From: Cryoendolithus antarcticus
Taxonomy: Eukaryota > Ascomycota > Dothideomycetes > Cladosporiales > Cladosporiaceae
DNA: 64,000 bases
Direction of reading: 5' to 3'
NCBI GenBank assembly: GCA_002077065.1
Contig: NAJO01000009.1
Coordinates: forward strand, 682,001-746,000
The stretch's first letter is position 1. Each line of letters starts with the position of its first letter. The notes below the pieces were generated by a model. It made no database searches. It was not told the origin of the DNA and worked only from the letters and a program-made list of their open reading frames with translations. Shown in pieces: positions 21,064 to 31,829 of this stretch. A program made the translations under genes and the position numbers.

Positions 21064-21930
21064 ATGTCGACTACTACCACAACTCAGACCCAATCCTCCC
21101 CCTCCTTCGGTGTGGCCAAACCCATCACTCCTCCTCGCGGCGACACAGAAGCTGAGCTTATCTTCTACGCGCCTCCATCTGACGGCAGCAAGCCCTACAA
21201 CTACGTCGAGCCGCAACCCGAGGGTTCGCCACAGCGGAACTACGGCGAGAACCACCAGCAAATCAAGATCCACGATCTGCGCGGCCATGAAGCAGAACAT
21301 GGCATCAACACCTCTGGCTTCGGTGTGGTCTCGGGTGTGCCCGAGAGCGCTGAGAAGGAGTTCCTCGACGATGAGAGCATAAAGTCAAAGTACTACCCTG
21401 AGGTCGAGAAGCTGCTTCTCGAGAATGTGCCTGGCGCAGAGAGGATCTTCTTCTTCGATCACACGGTGCGGCGGAGTCAGCCGGGGGCGAAAAGAGCACC
21501 AGTCACGAGAGCGCATATCGATCAGACGACGAAGTCAGCTCGTGCGCGAGTGTATCACCACATGGGCGACGAGGCAGAGAAACTGCTTGACGAACGCGTG
21601 CGATTGATTAACGTGTGGCGGCCGCTGAATGGCCCTGTTGTCGCTTCTCCATTGGCCTACGCGGACTCGAGAACCGTGACGAATGAGCATATTGTACCTG
21701 TTGAGCACAGATACCCTGACCGCACTGGTGAGACCGCTGGTGTGCAGTACACTAAGCAAGGGAAGTGGTGGTACTTGAGCGGCATGGAGAACAGTGAGAG
21801 GGTGTTGCTACAGTGCTACGACTCCAAGGATGGAGCTAGGACGCCACACAGTGCTTTCGTTGATTCGAGGACGCAGGATGGGTGGCCAGGACGGGAGAGC
21901 ATCGAAGTCAGGGCTTTGGTGTTCGGTTGA
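21064..21930 (+). CDS. CmcJ/AsaB-like (GA4 desaturase-family) oxygenase
   Basis: The 288-aa single-exon product belongs to the fungal/bacterial CmcJ-AsaB family, related to 2-oxoglutarate/Fe(II)-type hydroxylases and the gibberellin GA4 desaturase of Fusarium. Family landmarks are IFFFDHTVRR, the VTRAHIDQT motif with a candidate metal His, LINVWRPLNGPV, and near the end LLQCYDSKDGARTPHSAF followed by RESIEVRALVFG. Length matches the family. Members often act in secondary metabolism, but no biosynthetic backbone gene is nearby, so a stand-alone or detoxifying role is equally possible. It is convergent with the large patatin-domain gene. Confidence 0.85.
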   Translation: MSTTTTTQTQSSPSFGVAKPITPPRGDTEAELIFYAPPSDGSKPYNYVEPQPEGSPQRNYGENHQQIKIHDLRGHEAEHGINTSGFGVVSGVPESAEKEFLDDESIKSKYYPEVEKLLLENVPGAERIFFFDHTVRRSQPGAKRAPVTRAHIDQTTKSARARVYHHMGDEAEKLLDERVRLINVWRPLNGPVVASPLAYADSRTVTNEHIVPVEHRYPDRTGETAGVQYTKQGKWWYLSGMENSERVLLQCYDSKDGARTPHSAFVDSRTQDGWPGRESIEVRALVFG

Positions 21931-22424
21931 GGAGGGGGTATAGGTTGAGGAGCGATATGACGAGGATGACTGGCATGGATGTATGAGCTTTGTAATATGA
22001 CCAGAATGTACTATGAACAAGTTTTCCTTCACATGCTATGCCAATGTTTGCAATGCTGAATGGTATGTCGCGGACGCCCAAAGTGCGATATTCTCATGAC
22101 TCGTCACCTTCCAGAACTGAGCCCAGTCCTCCGCCCATGTCTCGTGTTGTCGACGTGGGCGAAGCAGCTGCTTTACCCTGCTGTGCAAGCCAGCCTTCAA
22201 GCCGGGACATTGTACTACAAAAGTGGTCAATTTTGCTGTGCAAGACGATGAAGCGTGCGTAGTACTTACTCAGGACTGGGTAGCATCGCGTCTTCGACCG
22301 GACTGTGATGTAGTGACTGACCGCGGATGGGGTACTGTCGGGATGTCTGTGCGATCAAGCGGCGGTGTTAGATATCGATTTCTCAAAGTCATCGTCTTAA
22401 TTCATGAAACATGTGCAAATCCGA
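21931..22424. other. Convergent intergenic region
   Basis: These 494 bp lie between two convergent 3' ends. No gene or clear structural element was found. Confidence 0.5.
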
Positions 22425-25400
22425 TCATTCGTATTCATCAAGCAGAGAAGAAATCGTGTCCCGCCCTGATGATTTCCCGGTCGACGGTCGTCGTGTGCCC
22501 GGCGATCTCGGCGCTGCAGCGCGCGGCGAGGTAGGTGTCGTGACTCTAGGCGACGCAAACCTCGACATCGGCGTTCTCGGTCGTGATGAAGATTCTTTCA
22601 CCGTCGCCTCCGACGGCGGTGGAGACACTTTCGAAGCGCTGGCCACCGACCGCCTGACCTCACTCTCAGCCATACTCGGCGGTCTTGGGAAATCCTCGGC
22701 CAGTACTGTACTCGGCAGACTTCTGTGCGTCCGTCTCGCCTTCGCAGGCTGCACGAAGACCGTAGGCTTAAGTGTCTCCGCCTCAGATTTTGGCGGAGGC
22801 GATGTCCCCAATTCTGCGCCAGACAGAGTGGCAGCGGCGGTACGGAAGGTATCTGCCGATCCGCTTGACTTGGGTGTATTGGGACGGGATTGATTGTGAC
22901 GAATGAGAGTAGGAGATGGGGCGACACGCACCTGTACCGGTTCAGCCATGACCATGTCATGCGCTGAGTAGACGCTGCCGTCATCATCTCCTGAGTGGTC
23001 TGTACCCGCTTCACTGGGGTAAGGGTATGTCGTACCGGGATCGGGATTTGTGAGACGGTAGCGCGAGGGAGGAAAGACGGATGTGCCATCAACTTGCTGC
23101 ATTTGAGGAGCGGTGTCGATGGGATCAAGAGAGGTCTGTATGCCGAGGCCGGTTGGAGGTGGGGAGTGAGAGACTGGTGGGTAGGCTGATCTGGGGGTCT
23201 GAGTCGGGGTGTTGTTGCTGAGTTCGGAGGCAAACTTGGCGAGCTCAGCTTCGCTGTACATCTCTGGATGCTGGGCCATGTGATTGTTGCCAATATATGT
23301 CCAGAATCGATTGGTGCGCTGTTTGATACTGCTACCTTGTAACTGATGCTGGGCAATTATCTCGGCAAGGGACTGCTTTCGCACTGCGGATGCCGGGCTC
23401 GTGCCAGCGTCTCGACTATCCTCGCGGCTGTTCTCGCTGGAGTTGTTGCCTGTGTCGGGTCCATTCAGAGAGATTGTGTCTACTTCCGATACGCCACGCT
23501 CGTGGCCCGATCTTAGCTTCTCGGAGCGTGTACGCTGGTCCAGGCTCGCCCTGACTGGCTTGCGAGCTGGCTGGGCTTGTTTTGGCTCGCCCAAAAGCAC
23601 ACGTGGGAAGCCGCTGATCGGGAAGCCGTCCGGCTCCAGCCCATCATGCTGCTGCAGGAAGAGTGTGATGCTTGTAGGGTTCGACTCGTCTCTGAGCGGT
23701 ATGTAGATGTTCGGCAAGCCAAAGACGCCTCCATCAATGAGAGCGCGAGTGATGTCCTTCGTGATGGGTGCCTTCTGGATGTATTCAGTCCGATTCATAT
23801 CAGGCTTGATCATGAAGTATGGCTCGAAACCTTCGCCCATCCTATCCTCCAAGATCTGCCCCAAGCCACGCATCTCGGCGCTTCCGTCTTCGAAGCGACA
23901 GACAATACTAGCAGAACAGATCTGCTCGCTTTGTTCCGCCGTCGCTTTGCTCTGTAGCTCAAGGTAGAATGACGATGCAACCAGCCGATGCGCGACGTTG
24001 CGTAAGGCAGCGATACGGTGTGGCGTTGCTAGACGCTTCCGCACGTTGTTTTGCAAGGACACTAGGTCGTTCTTGCTGTCCGGCGCAGGCGGCTCCTTGT
24101 CAAGATCTGGGTTGAATCGAATGTATCTTCTGCCTTTTGCTTCAGATCTCTCACGTACGGCCTGTGATCTGAACTCAGTCCATGCTAGCTCTGCGTCCAA
24201 CACATCATCGAGTCGTTTTGACCGCCACCGGCCAGACTGCTTTCTTGCAGCATCTGCGCCGTTCGGTACTTTGTCACTCAGCTTCTGCAACACCGTGATA
24301 CGATTCTGGCCTGTGCCTAGCGACAAGAACAGGTCTGGCTCGCTAGCATCGGGCCAGATCAGCTGCCTCTCGCGGTCTGCAACGTGTGCCGGATTCCCGC
24401 ATCGAAGTCCACCGTCAAGATACGTTTGTCCGTGGAAGGTAAAAGCCTTGACGTGACCCGGGTGTGCGATCGACGCAGCGACAGACTGCCAGATCTTGAG
24501 CTCCATCTCCGGCTCGTGAGGTCGTTCGAAATGATATATAGGAGCTGAGTCTTCAGATCGGCGATAGCTCGCCAACAGGATAGACTCCCTTCCGGTTGCG
24601 CTGGTGGAAACAAGCGCCACCTTAGACCCATGTCGAAACTGTGTCTCTGCGTCGAACAAATGATCGTTCTCACCGAATGCGGTCTTGAGAGCTGCGTATA
24701 ATGGCTTAGTCTTGTACCTCCTGCCACTACCGAGAGCCGCGACGATAGAAGTGACGACAGGAACGCCTTTCATACGTGGCTGGAAGGCATGATCGCAGAT
24801 TGCCGAGAACTGGTCGATGCACTGGTCCACACTCTTGTCTCGAGTTGCCAGGCCGACAGCGAGCATGCCTCCATACCCAGATCCGACGATCAAATCGAAG
24901 AACGACTGTATTGGTATGAAGCCGCCGATTACTTGCTCCATAGCTCGTAGTACCTCGAGCTGGACAATGCCCCTGATTCCTCCACCATCCAGCGAAAGCA
25001 CTCTCACACCAGCACCAGTGGGCTTGAATTTGATCAGTGCGGGTTTCGCCCACTTGGTACTGTACTGATGCAGTGGACAGGATGACATGGTAGCCGAGTG
25101 GCCATTCAGTCGTCTGCTGTAAGCCTTTGTACATGCGGAACATAGGACGTGGCCGCAGGGAAGAGGATGCTCAGGTACGTCCATCAAGCAGCAGAAACAT
25201 GTGGCGTGCGACACAATCGACCCAGCTGAACCAATGGTTTCGAAAAATGTGTTCAGATATTCAACATGCAGCCCCAAAGCGATCCGCTCTTCGGGTATTG
25301 TTTGGCCTTCCACGCCATGCGCGATCTGCTCTAGCTCATACTGGAAGTCTCGTTGAATGTCGGCGATGGCTGCACGAAGCTGCTCCTTCCACAGCGGCAG

Positions 25401-27209
25401 GAACGTCGAATCAAATGCTGCTTCGTAGTCGCCTGTCGCAATGATGCCCCTCTCGTCTTGATGACCCTTTGGCAAGTGTCTCGCCTTGACAAGCTGACAT
25501 CGTCGAGTGCCATCTGAGCTTACGTATGAGCAAGGGTAATGCAATTCGAGGTACTCGCTCATGGCGTAGTCAAAGAACTTCACGTACGAGCCGAAGAGTT
25601 CGTCTACTCTGCCCTTTCGGAAGCGAGCGCAGTCCAACAATACACAAGACGCCAGCATCACACTAAGCTTCTCGAACATCCACGCCACACGTCCGGGCTG
25701 ATGATTTGGCTGTTTGGCGGAGATTGTTGTGCACAACTGCAGGATGTGCCCGCCGAAGTCGTTTGGGATAGCATGATGTAGTAACGATACTTGCATGAAG
25801 TTGAAGGGCACGTTGAGATATGTCGTAAAGTGATCAAAACCAGACTGCAGATAGACATCGAGCTCATCGGCATTCGTCAACATGCGAGCACGTCGTTTCG
25901 TGCGGAAGGAATCTTCGACATTCGTTTTGATCATGCTGTGTAGCTGGCCGATTTGCGTATCGATGGTCATGTATCTCGGCTTGCTAGGTATCCTGATCAC
26001 CTTGAAGGAGCTGTAGTACCGCAAAATGAGATCCTCGACGCTGAATATCTGCTTGCCCAACGCCCGCCAGTGATCAGCAAGTGCCCTGAATGCTGGTACA
26101 CCTTCGACGGGATCCAGAGCAGTCTTCACCGAGGACAGCAGACTTTGGGTTGCATAATTGACATCCCACTCTCGCTCGTCTACACCTGGATCGGTCCCAT
26201 TCAAGGCTACGATGCAGTGTGCTAGAGCAGGAGCGTTGATGGCGCTCTCAAGAGCAGCGACGCCCCATTCCAGCAATTTTGTCAAGACGGCGGATTGGAA
26301 CGTCTTCGCGTTGCGAAGAACAAAGACCACGCAATCGCTGAATGTGTACAGCAGTCGAGGGTACAGAGCAGTCACGGCATACTCCCTTTGCCGTTGTTCC
26401 TCAGTCACAGCCCATGTGATTGGCCTGCTGTGAAAGTTGTCAAGATTTGAAGATGCACCGTTGTCTTGGTCTCCACGGCGACTCTTCGCGCCTAGCGGCG
26501 TTCGCTCGCCTCCCTCGAACCCTTCACAGTCTGCAAAGAGTATGGGCAGTTGTTCTGCATGCGTTGATGGATCGGCGTAGAGGTTCACATCGCCCGAAGT
26601 CGGTATACTGTCGTTGATGACACTCCCTACTACAGGCGACGGGAACAAAGGCCGGTTCTCGGGACTCCGACTCTCGTCTTCGTGCTGTATGAGCATCTTG
26701 ATGAGCGAACTCTTGCCGGCGTTCGTCACTCCGATAAAGGACACAAGCTGTGGATACCTGTTGCCCATGCTCTCCAGTGGCGATATACTAGACATGAGCG
26801 TTGCATATCGGCCATAGTCCTCGAACACCGGCCTCCCGGTCGAGTCCTTCGTCACCCCAAACCACTTGGTCAGTTGATCGGCTTCGTGTAGTCTCTGAAT
26901 CTCGAGTGGGTCTTTGGTCGGATTGAGAATGGCGTCTAAGCGTCGCGCCACCAAGGGATCAGTCTTCTCATGAGGGAGCCCATCCCGGCCACGTTTCTTC
27001 GGCTTGTGAGGTCCTTGGAGTGGCCAGCACGTCGAACAGTAAGAGGAATCGCAATCTACGCAGTGCCAGATGGGCTTCTGCGCCCCGGCACACCGATCAT
27101 CCTCGCAAACCTCGCTGGGGAGGTGTTCAAGCCCTGACCCGGCTTCCTCGTCCGAAATGTCGCTCACATCGTCGTCCCCGTTGCGAGGAATCTGTGATTG
27201 TGGCGGCAT
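22425..27209 (-). CDS. B-box-like / P-loop GTPase / RING / patatin-like protein lacking the patatin serine
   Basis: This single 1594-aa frame starts at the ATG at 27209; the frame extends to 27344 but only with a non-ATG codon. In order: a Cys/His-rich finger resembling a B-box (about 33-80, CVDCDSSYCSTCW); a GTPase-like domain with P-loop GVTNAGKSS at 160-168, a DCEG switch motif and ALNGTDP as possible base-recognition motif; a helical middle; a RING-type finger from about 671 (CFCC...PCGHVLCSAC); a patatin-like domain from about 738 with DGGGIRG (741) and LDGG (Asp 932); then a long Ser/Pro-rich tail. The canonical patatin nucleophile motif GxSxG reads GSGYG at 776-780, so Gly 778 replaces the serine. 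The dyad Asp and oxyanion loop remain. The patatin part is probably inactive, or uses a shifted residue. Roles in ubiquitination, membrane sensing or self/non-self response are inference. Confidence 0.85.
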   Translation of the reverse strand: MPPQSQIPRNGDDDVSDISDEEAGSGLEHLPSEVCEDDRCAGAQKPIWHCVDCDSSYCSTCWPLQGPHKPKKRGRDGLPHEKTDPLVARRLDAILNPTKDPLEIQRLHEADQLTKWFGVTKDSTGRPVFEDYGRYATLMSSISPLESMGNRYPQLVSFIGVTNAGKSSLIKMLIQHEDESRSPENRPLFPSPVVGSVINDSIPTSGDVNLYADPSTHAEQLPILFADCEGFEGGERTPLGAKSRRGDQDNGASSNLDNFHSRPITWAVTEEQRQREYAVTALYPRLLYTFSDCVVFVLRNAKTFQSAVLTKLLEWGVAALESAINAPALAHCIVALNGTDPGVDEREWDVNYATQSLLSSVKTALDPVEGVPAFRALADHWRALGKQIFSVEDLILRYYSSFKVIRIPSKPRYMTIDTQIGQLHSMIKTNVEDSFRTKRRARMLTNADELDVYLQSGFDHFTTYLNVPFNFMQVSLLHHAIPNDFGGHILQLCTTISAKQPNHQPGRVAWMFEKLSVMLASCVLLDCARFRKGRVDELFGSYVKFFDYAMSEYLELHYPCSYVSSDGTRRCQLVKARHLPKGHQDERGIIATGDYEAAFDSTFLPLWKEQLRAAIADIQRDFQYELEQIAHGVEGQTIPEERIALGLHVEYLNTFFETIGSAGSIVSHATCFCCLMDVPEHPLPCGHVLCSACTKAYSRRLNGHSATMSSCPLHQYSTKWAKPALIKFKPTGAGVRVLSLDGGGIRGIVQLEVLRAMEQVIGGFIPIQSFFDLIVGSGYGGMLAVGLATRDKSVDQCIDQFSAICDHAFQPRMKGVPVVTSIVAALGSGRRYKTKPLYAALKTAFGENDHLFDAETQFRHGSKVALVSTSATGRESILLASYRRSEDSAPIYHFERPHEPEMELKIWQSVAASIAHPGHVKAFTFHGQTYLDGGLRCGNPAHVADRERQLIWPDASEPDLFLSLGTGQNRITVLQKLSDKVPNGADAARKQSGRWRSKRLDDVLDAELAWTEFRSQAVRERSEAKGRRYIRFNPDLDKEPPAPDSKNDLVSLQNNVRKRLATPHRIAALRNVAHRLVASSFYLELQSKATAEQSEQICSASIVCRFEDGSAEMRGLGQILEDRMGEGFEPYFMIKPDMNRTEYIQKAPITKDITRALIDGGVFGLPNIYIPLRDESNPTSITLFLQQHDGLEPDGFPISGFPRVLLGEPKQAQPARKPVRASLDQRTRSEKLRSGHERGVSEVDTISLNGPDTGNNSSENSREDSRDAGTSPASAVRKQSLAEIIAQHQLQGSSIKQRTNRFWTYIGNNHMAQHPEMYSEAELAKFASELSNNTPTQTPRSAYPPVSHSPPPTGLGIQTSLDPIDTAPQMQQVDGTSVFPPSRYRLTNPDPGTTYPYPSEAGTDHSGDDDGSVYSAHDMVMAEPVQVRVAPSPTLIRHNQSRPNTPKSSGSADTFRTAAATLSGAELGTSPPPKSEAETLKPTVFVQPAKARRTHRSLPSTVLAEDFPRPPSMAESEVRRSVASASKVSPPPSEATVKESSSRPRTPMSRFASPRVTTPTSPRAAAPRSPGTRRPSTGKSSGRDTISSLLDEYE

Positions 27210-28399
27210 AGTGCTGAGTGAACCGGATCGCTTGTCGGTTTCATTAATTCGCGAGAGCCGCCGTAATGCGGATGCGACCTTACGCCGCGCTTGGGCGGGT
27301 TCCGCCAGTTTGTAGGGCGGATCGAGAGTTCGCGGTAATGGCAATCATCCGCGTGTAAAGTGCATACGGGTTCTCTCACTTAACCCTCTACGGGGTGGAC
27401 CAATCATCTGGCGTGGCGCGCGACTAGAAGGAGTCGAGATCAGCGTGTGCGATACCAACCGTGCATCGTCGTCTCGAAGCCATGGAAACGTCGTTTCTTT
27501 CAATCTTGCCACGCTTCGTTTTTGGCGAAACATCGAGGGTCTGGCCAGTACCCCTACATTCTGCATGAATTGACGTGCGATTAACCGAATATCGTTTCCC
27601 GCTAATATTGGGTTCTTGCACCCCGTTTCAGCCTCGTGCCGCCTCAAGTGCCGTAAACCTAAACGAGACTCGACTCGCATGAGCACGTCCCGTGTCTGTA
27701 GCCTGGTTCAATCGTTTCGCCCCATTCACATACTCGGCGAAGAGAAACGTCCTGAGCAGCAGGCGAGTACGGAGACACTCGCTGTTTCCGTGCTGCCGGC
27801 CCAACGGGGCATGGCAGAGCGCCGTGCTTGAGAAAAGATTATTCCTTTGCCAGGGCTGTGTTTAGACTTGAACTATACTTTGCAAGACACATCTCTGGTC
27901 GCACGGTACAACCAGCAGCGGCCTCAGTGCGTTTGACAGTACCGTGCGGCAGCATCGGACAGTGGTAAGTGACCATCTTCGCGCCATAGTCAACACCTTC
28001 TCTACATGTACATGTCTCGACGAGGGTGAATGCAGCAGTGCAGTACTCTTTTTATCACGGGTCCACCCCTGTCATCCCCCTGCCATCAACTACCAACCAT
28101 CTGATTGGCTCTTCACTACTTCATCACTATGCCGAGAGACACTGCTCACCTTCCGGAGCCTGACGGACCACCACCGCCACTTACAGTACAATGGAATTCA
28201 CAAACACTAACGAGGACCATGAATGCCAAAATGCCGTCGCACACGAATCGAATCATCGTTACTGTGTACGAGCATCGCACAGCTGCAGCCCTGCTCGTTG
28301 CCATCGATGAGGGACTAGGTCTTTCGATTGACTCGAGTACGACCTAATCCTTCAATGCCACGATGAGGATCACACGGACTTCGAGTTTCCGAGTAGTGA
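27210..28399. other. Intergenic region upstream of the patatin-domain gene
   Basis: About 1.2 kb with no gene I can support. Short frames at 27424-27686 (minus) and 28105-28347 (plus) have no family features. A 5' exon of the doubtful gene that follows may lie near 28191, where an ATG opens a short frame, but no consistent splice pair was found. Confidence 0.45.
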
Positions 28400-29464
28400 A
28401 CCGAGGAGCATAAGAAGGAGCTGTTCGAGGTCGCGACGCAGCTGGAGCACCTCAATCGAATAAAGCGCCAATACACCGACCTCGTGGTGGTGACGTTCGG
28501 CACATCGCACCAGCCGTCAAAGCTCGAGGATGTGCACGCACACTTCCGCCACCTGGATGAGGAGATCAAGAGGATAATTGATGGCTACCTCATGACCATC
28601 AAGGGCTTGGAGGAGAGCCATATCACCGAGATCCTTCAGGGGTGGCCGGGCATCAACGAGTCCAACCCCGGACAGCATCGTTTCTGGGTCATGGACTACC
28701 AGAGAGATGCCCAACACAAGACTTGCGAGATCCTCCCCCGCACAATGGAGATCTTGATCAACACCTCCGGCGGAATTGACGTCTGGCGCGAGGCCGCCGA
28801 GGCAGACATCGAGAAGCTGCTCCTTGCCCTCTTCGACCAGTTGCCCCTCACCACATCAAAGTTGGTCTTCCACTACGAGGATGGTAGTGTCGATTTCGAG
28901 CGGATATGGCGCAACGCGTTCGACGGCGGCAAGCGACAGCCACTTCTGCGTTTTCAGCTTGTGTACCTTGCCATATCAACCTGGCTCTACCGCATCAAGA
29001 CCGACAACCGCGATTAGATGCACGAGACCTGGCGCGGATGTATGCGTGTTTATGAGATCTGCGCCCTCAACCTCGGGGAGGTCTCGGACCTGCTGTCGCG
29101 CTCGGATAATATCTCGAGCAAGGCCAGATTGACGAACCTCAGCGGGTTGTTCATGGAGTGGTGGCGTAAGCAGCAGGAATTTGAGGCCGTCGGCGAGCCG
29201 ATCGTGCCCCAAGAGAAATACCAGTGGATAGCTCACCTCGACCGCCCGACCAGATGTGAAGCTACGTTACATATTACCAGGTATGCATTTCACTACATGC
29301 TGCCTGCGAGCTGTATCCGACTTCCTCACGAGTGCCAGATTACACAGCGCCGATGGCGAGCCAGCGCTCAGCGTAATAGCTCAAGGGTAGGAGCTTTACA
29401 ATTCTGCGTGTCGCTTGACTGTTGGTATTGGATGCCATATCGGAGTTTCGAGAGACACTCTTGA
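28400..29464 (+). CDS. Doubtful gene: long open frame interrupted by one TAG, no clear start
   Basis: The family is not recognised. One frame stays open from 28400 to 29464 except for a TAG at 29015-29017, immediately followed by ATG in the same frame. The first part begins with a charged, coiled-coil-like stretch (EHKKELFEVATQLEHLNRIK) and continues with helical sequence; the second part (ETWRGCMRVYEICALN onward) looks like the same protein. Two readings are possible: the gene is a pseudogene with a premature stop, or 28961-29017 is a 57-nt intron (GTGTAC...TTAG, phase 0 on both sides), which would restore a continuous frame. There is no ATG at the upstream end and a TGA closes the frame at 28397, so at least one 5' exon is missing or the 5' end is broken. 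Confidence 0.45.
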
Positions 29465-29535
29465 GTGTCGAGGTGACGTGCCGAGATAAGGAGCCCGATT
29501 GGCGATGACCGACCTCCGACTTGCACGCGCGCATG

Positions 29536-31398
29536 CTACACTCCTCCGCTCGACACCCGGTCCCACAAGACCGCAGCACCATGCTCACATGCCGAGTCCG
29601 ACCAGATGAACATCTTCACATGGGTCCGTACAATTCGCCAGTGTAGCTCCTGCCGCAGAGAAAGCTGATCACGCAGGTAGTGTTCGAAGAACTGCCGATG
29701 CGGCGATCTATATGCTGCCATACCGGCGACCATCGCACTCCAAACGAGCAGTGGCCAGGCTTCATCAATCAAACTGTCGAGCACGAACAAGCTAAGCAAG
29801 AGTCGCAGTCGGCTTGTTAGCTGCTCATGCCATCCGGTGTGTGGTGGCAGGCCCAATAGGACAGCGTTCGAATAGATGATGCAGGTAATGCGACTGATGT
29901 CGTAGATCGCGGAGTGCGTTACCATCTTCTCCTCTACTGGCAGATCGTCCCATGATGGCATGCAGAGCAGATCGTAGTGTAGCTTATTCCGAACCTGAAT
30001 CAATGCGGAGACCTCGTCCGACTGGCCCCATTGCGAACCATGACGACTAAGCAACTTATCGACGACACTCAGATTCTTGAACAGGGTCAGCGCCTCGTCA
30101 GGCATGTGACCGTGGGCTGCTAAAGCGAAGCCGTCTCCTACGAGCATGGGATCGGGCTTAGTCAGTGACCAGAACATGCTCAAATTGCTGAGATCGTAAT
30201 GCCAATACCGTGCAAACCTTGGACGTTCGTCCCCCATGCTCGCTGCCGTGAGATCGATACTGATATGACATGTCAGCTAATACTCCAGGCATCCTGCGCA
30301 GACAGACTGTCACTACGCACAGTGCAAGTCGAGCTGCTAAGCCAGGTGTCTTGATGTGGCTGAGTCCTCCCTTGATGTTGACCAGCTGACTGATGGCAAC
30401 GCGATGGGCCTCTCCTAATCTGGTGCGACCATACAAATTGGTCCAGTGTGCAAAAGGGACATGCGGCTGAAACGCTGAGATTCTGCCGGAGTCTTCATTC
30501 GCAAGCTGCAGATCCGCCCTTAAGAGGCATACAATGGCATAGATGATCCAATCGACATCATCGGTCTGGAATGACTCCATACTGATCCTGAGCAAGCGGA
30601 CGGCCTTCTGCTTGTGAAGTAGCACACCGTACTCCTCTGTCCAGCGAGACGAGTTTCCCAGAAGATCGCGATGGATAGCCGCGCACCAGTGTGAAGCATG
30701 AAAGATGAGAGGATCCCGTAGAAAAGCATACAACCAAGCAGCAACAGCCTTACGGTCGCCGCCCATCCGATTGGGAAGCATAACATGAAGTGCTAGTACC
30801 GTCAACCACGCTCAAAGCAGTACAAGTGCGCATACCTACAGTAGTCCACAACCCATGGCGTGGAGGACGGCGTGCGACTCCTCGGATACTCACCAGTATC
30901 CGCTCCGCACACTGACGGCGACCTACTTAGCAGACTGAACTCGGACGTTTGTCGTAGGCCACGGTCACCTCCCAGATTCGTATCGGAGATTGCACGCCGA
31001 CCATCCGGGAGAGCCCACGGCCTTCGCCGCCTTCGTCGTTGCGGTCTGGCAGAGAGCTGGCGCTGGTCATCGCCATGGACTTCTGCTCCAGGAACGTGTG
31101 TGGGCACTGAAACGGCGGCGGTTGTTGAGCTAGTGTCTTGCAGCGGAGTATGACTAGATTGCAGATTCGGAAATGTTGCTTCAGCGGCCTGGGCGATAGT
31201 GCTATCTACCACCACAGGCAGCAGGGAGGTTTGACTAGCACTCTCTCGCGCCGAACGCCTCGCAGACAGCCTCGTGCGGTGATTATGTCTTGCGACGTGC
31301 GCCCGGCCAACCTGCTCGTACTGTCCTCGGCCTGGCACCACACTCGGTCCACTGCTGATGAATTGCAACGCAATCGGACTGCTGGCTGTTTCTGTCAT
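29536..31398 (-). CDS. Fungal-specific transcription factor domain protein without a zinc cluster
   Basis: Exons are 30840-31398, 30321-30792 and 29536-30259, with GT-AG introns of 47 nt (30793-30839) and 61 nt (30260-30320); phases agree and give 584 aa. The N-terminus has the pattern QFISSGPS...RAHVARHNHRTRL seen at the start of many fungal proteins with the Fungal_trans_2 type domain, and a run of basic residues (PQRRRRRRPW) that could be a nuclear signal. The middle and C-terminus are helical, with the hallmark joined sequence LAARLALIDLTAA then RPRFARYW. No Cys6 cluster is present. It may be a regulator acting through partners rather than direct zinc-cluster binding. Confidence 0.78.
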
Positions 31399-31829
31399 CT
31401 TCAACGATATTAATAAGCAATGCAGGCGGACAAACGTATGCCGACATTGCCGATGGCTGAAGCTAAAAGATGTCTTCGAAAGTAATCTTGTGCGGAGAGC
31501 TGCTGCCCATCTTGACGTCAACCTGCATGGGGTTCAGCTGTCGCACTGAGGCTCGAAGCTCATATATGTAAGCTGCACGCCACAGGCTTGGCATCCAGCT
31601 CGACTCTGCACATCTGTGCTGATCCAGGTGCTTCCAAAAGCCTCCAGTTCCTGCCGAGCAGCCCAGCGTCCAAGCACATGCTGGAGGTGATGAGCAAGCA
31701 GCGTAACTTTACCATTGGATAGTTGATGCAGTGTTACCGCCAGAGAACTTACGCTATCGCGCTGCGTTCCTCCGAGAATCGCACGGGGCTACGATCACTG
31801 CACCGTCGTTGACTACTGGTACGCTCTTC
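31399..31829. promoter_or_regulatory. Intergenic/promoter region
   Basis: These 431 bp lie between the regulator's start and the JmjC gene's stop, so they hold the regulator's promoter. No other feature is seen. Confidence 0.5.

Noticed and set aside
27345..27686. Possible small gene upstream of the patatin-domain gene
   Set aside because: The frame has no family features or start context, and no repeat or transposon signature supports a mobile element.
27702..27720. GGTTCAATCG resembling a tRNA B box
   Set aside because: No matching A box or foldable cloverleaf was found around it.
29015..29020. Programmed stop-codon readthrough at TAG-ATG
   Set aside because: The context lacks the downstream bases usual for fungal readthrough; a pseudogene or an intron explains it more simply.
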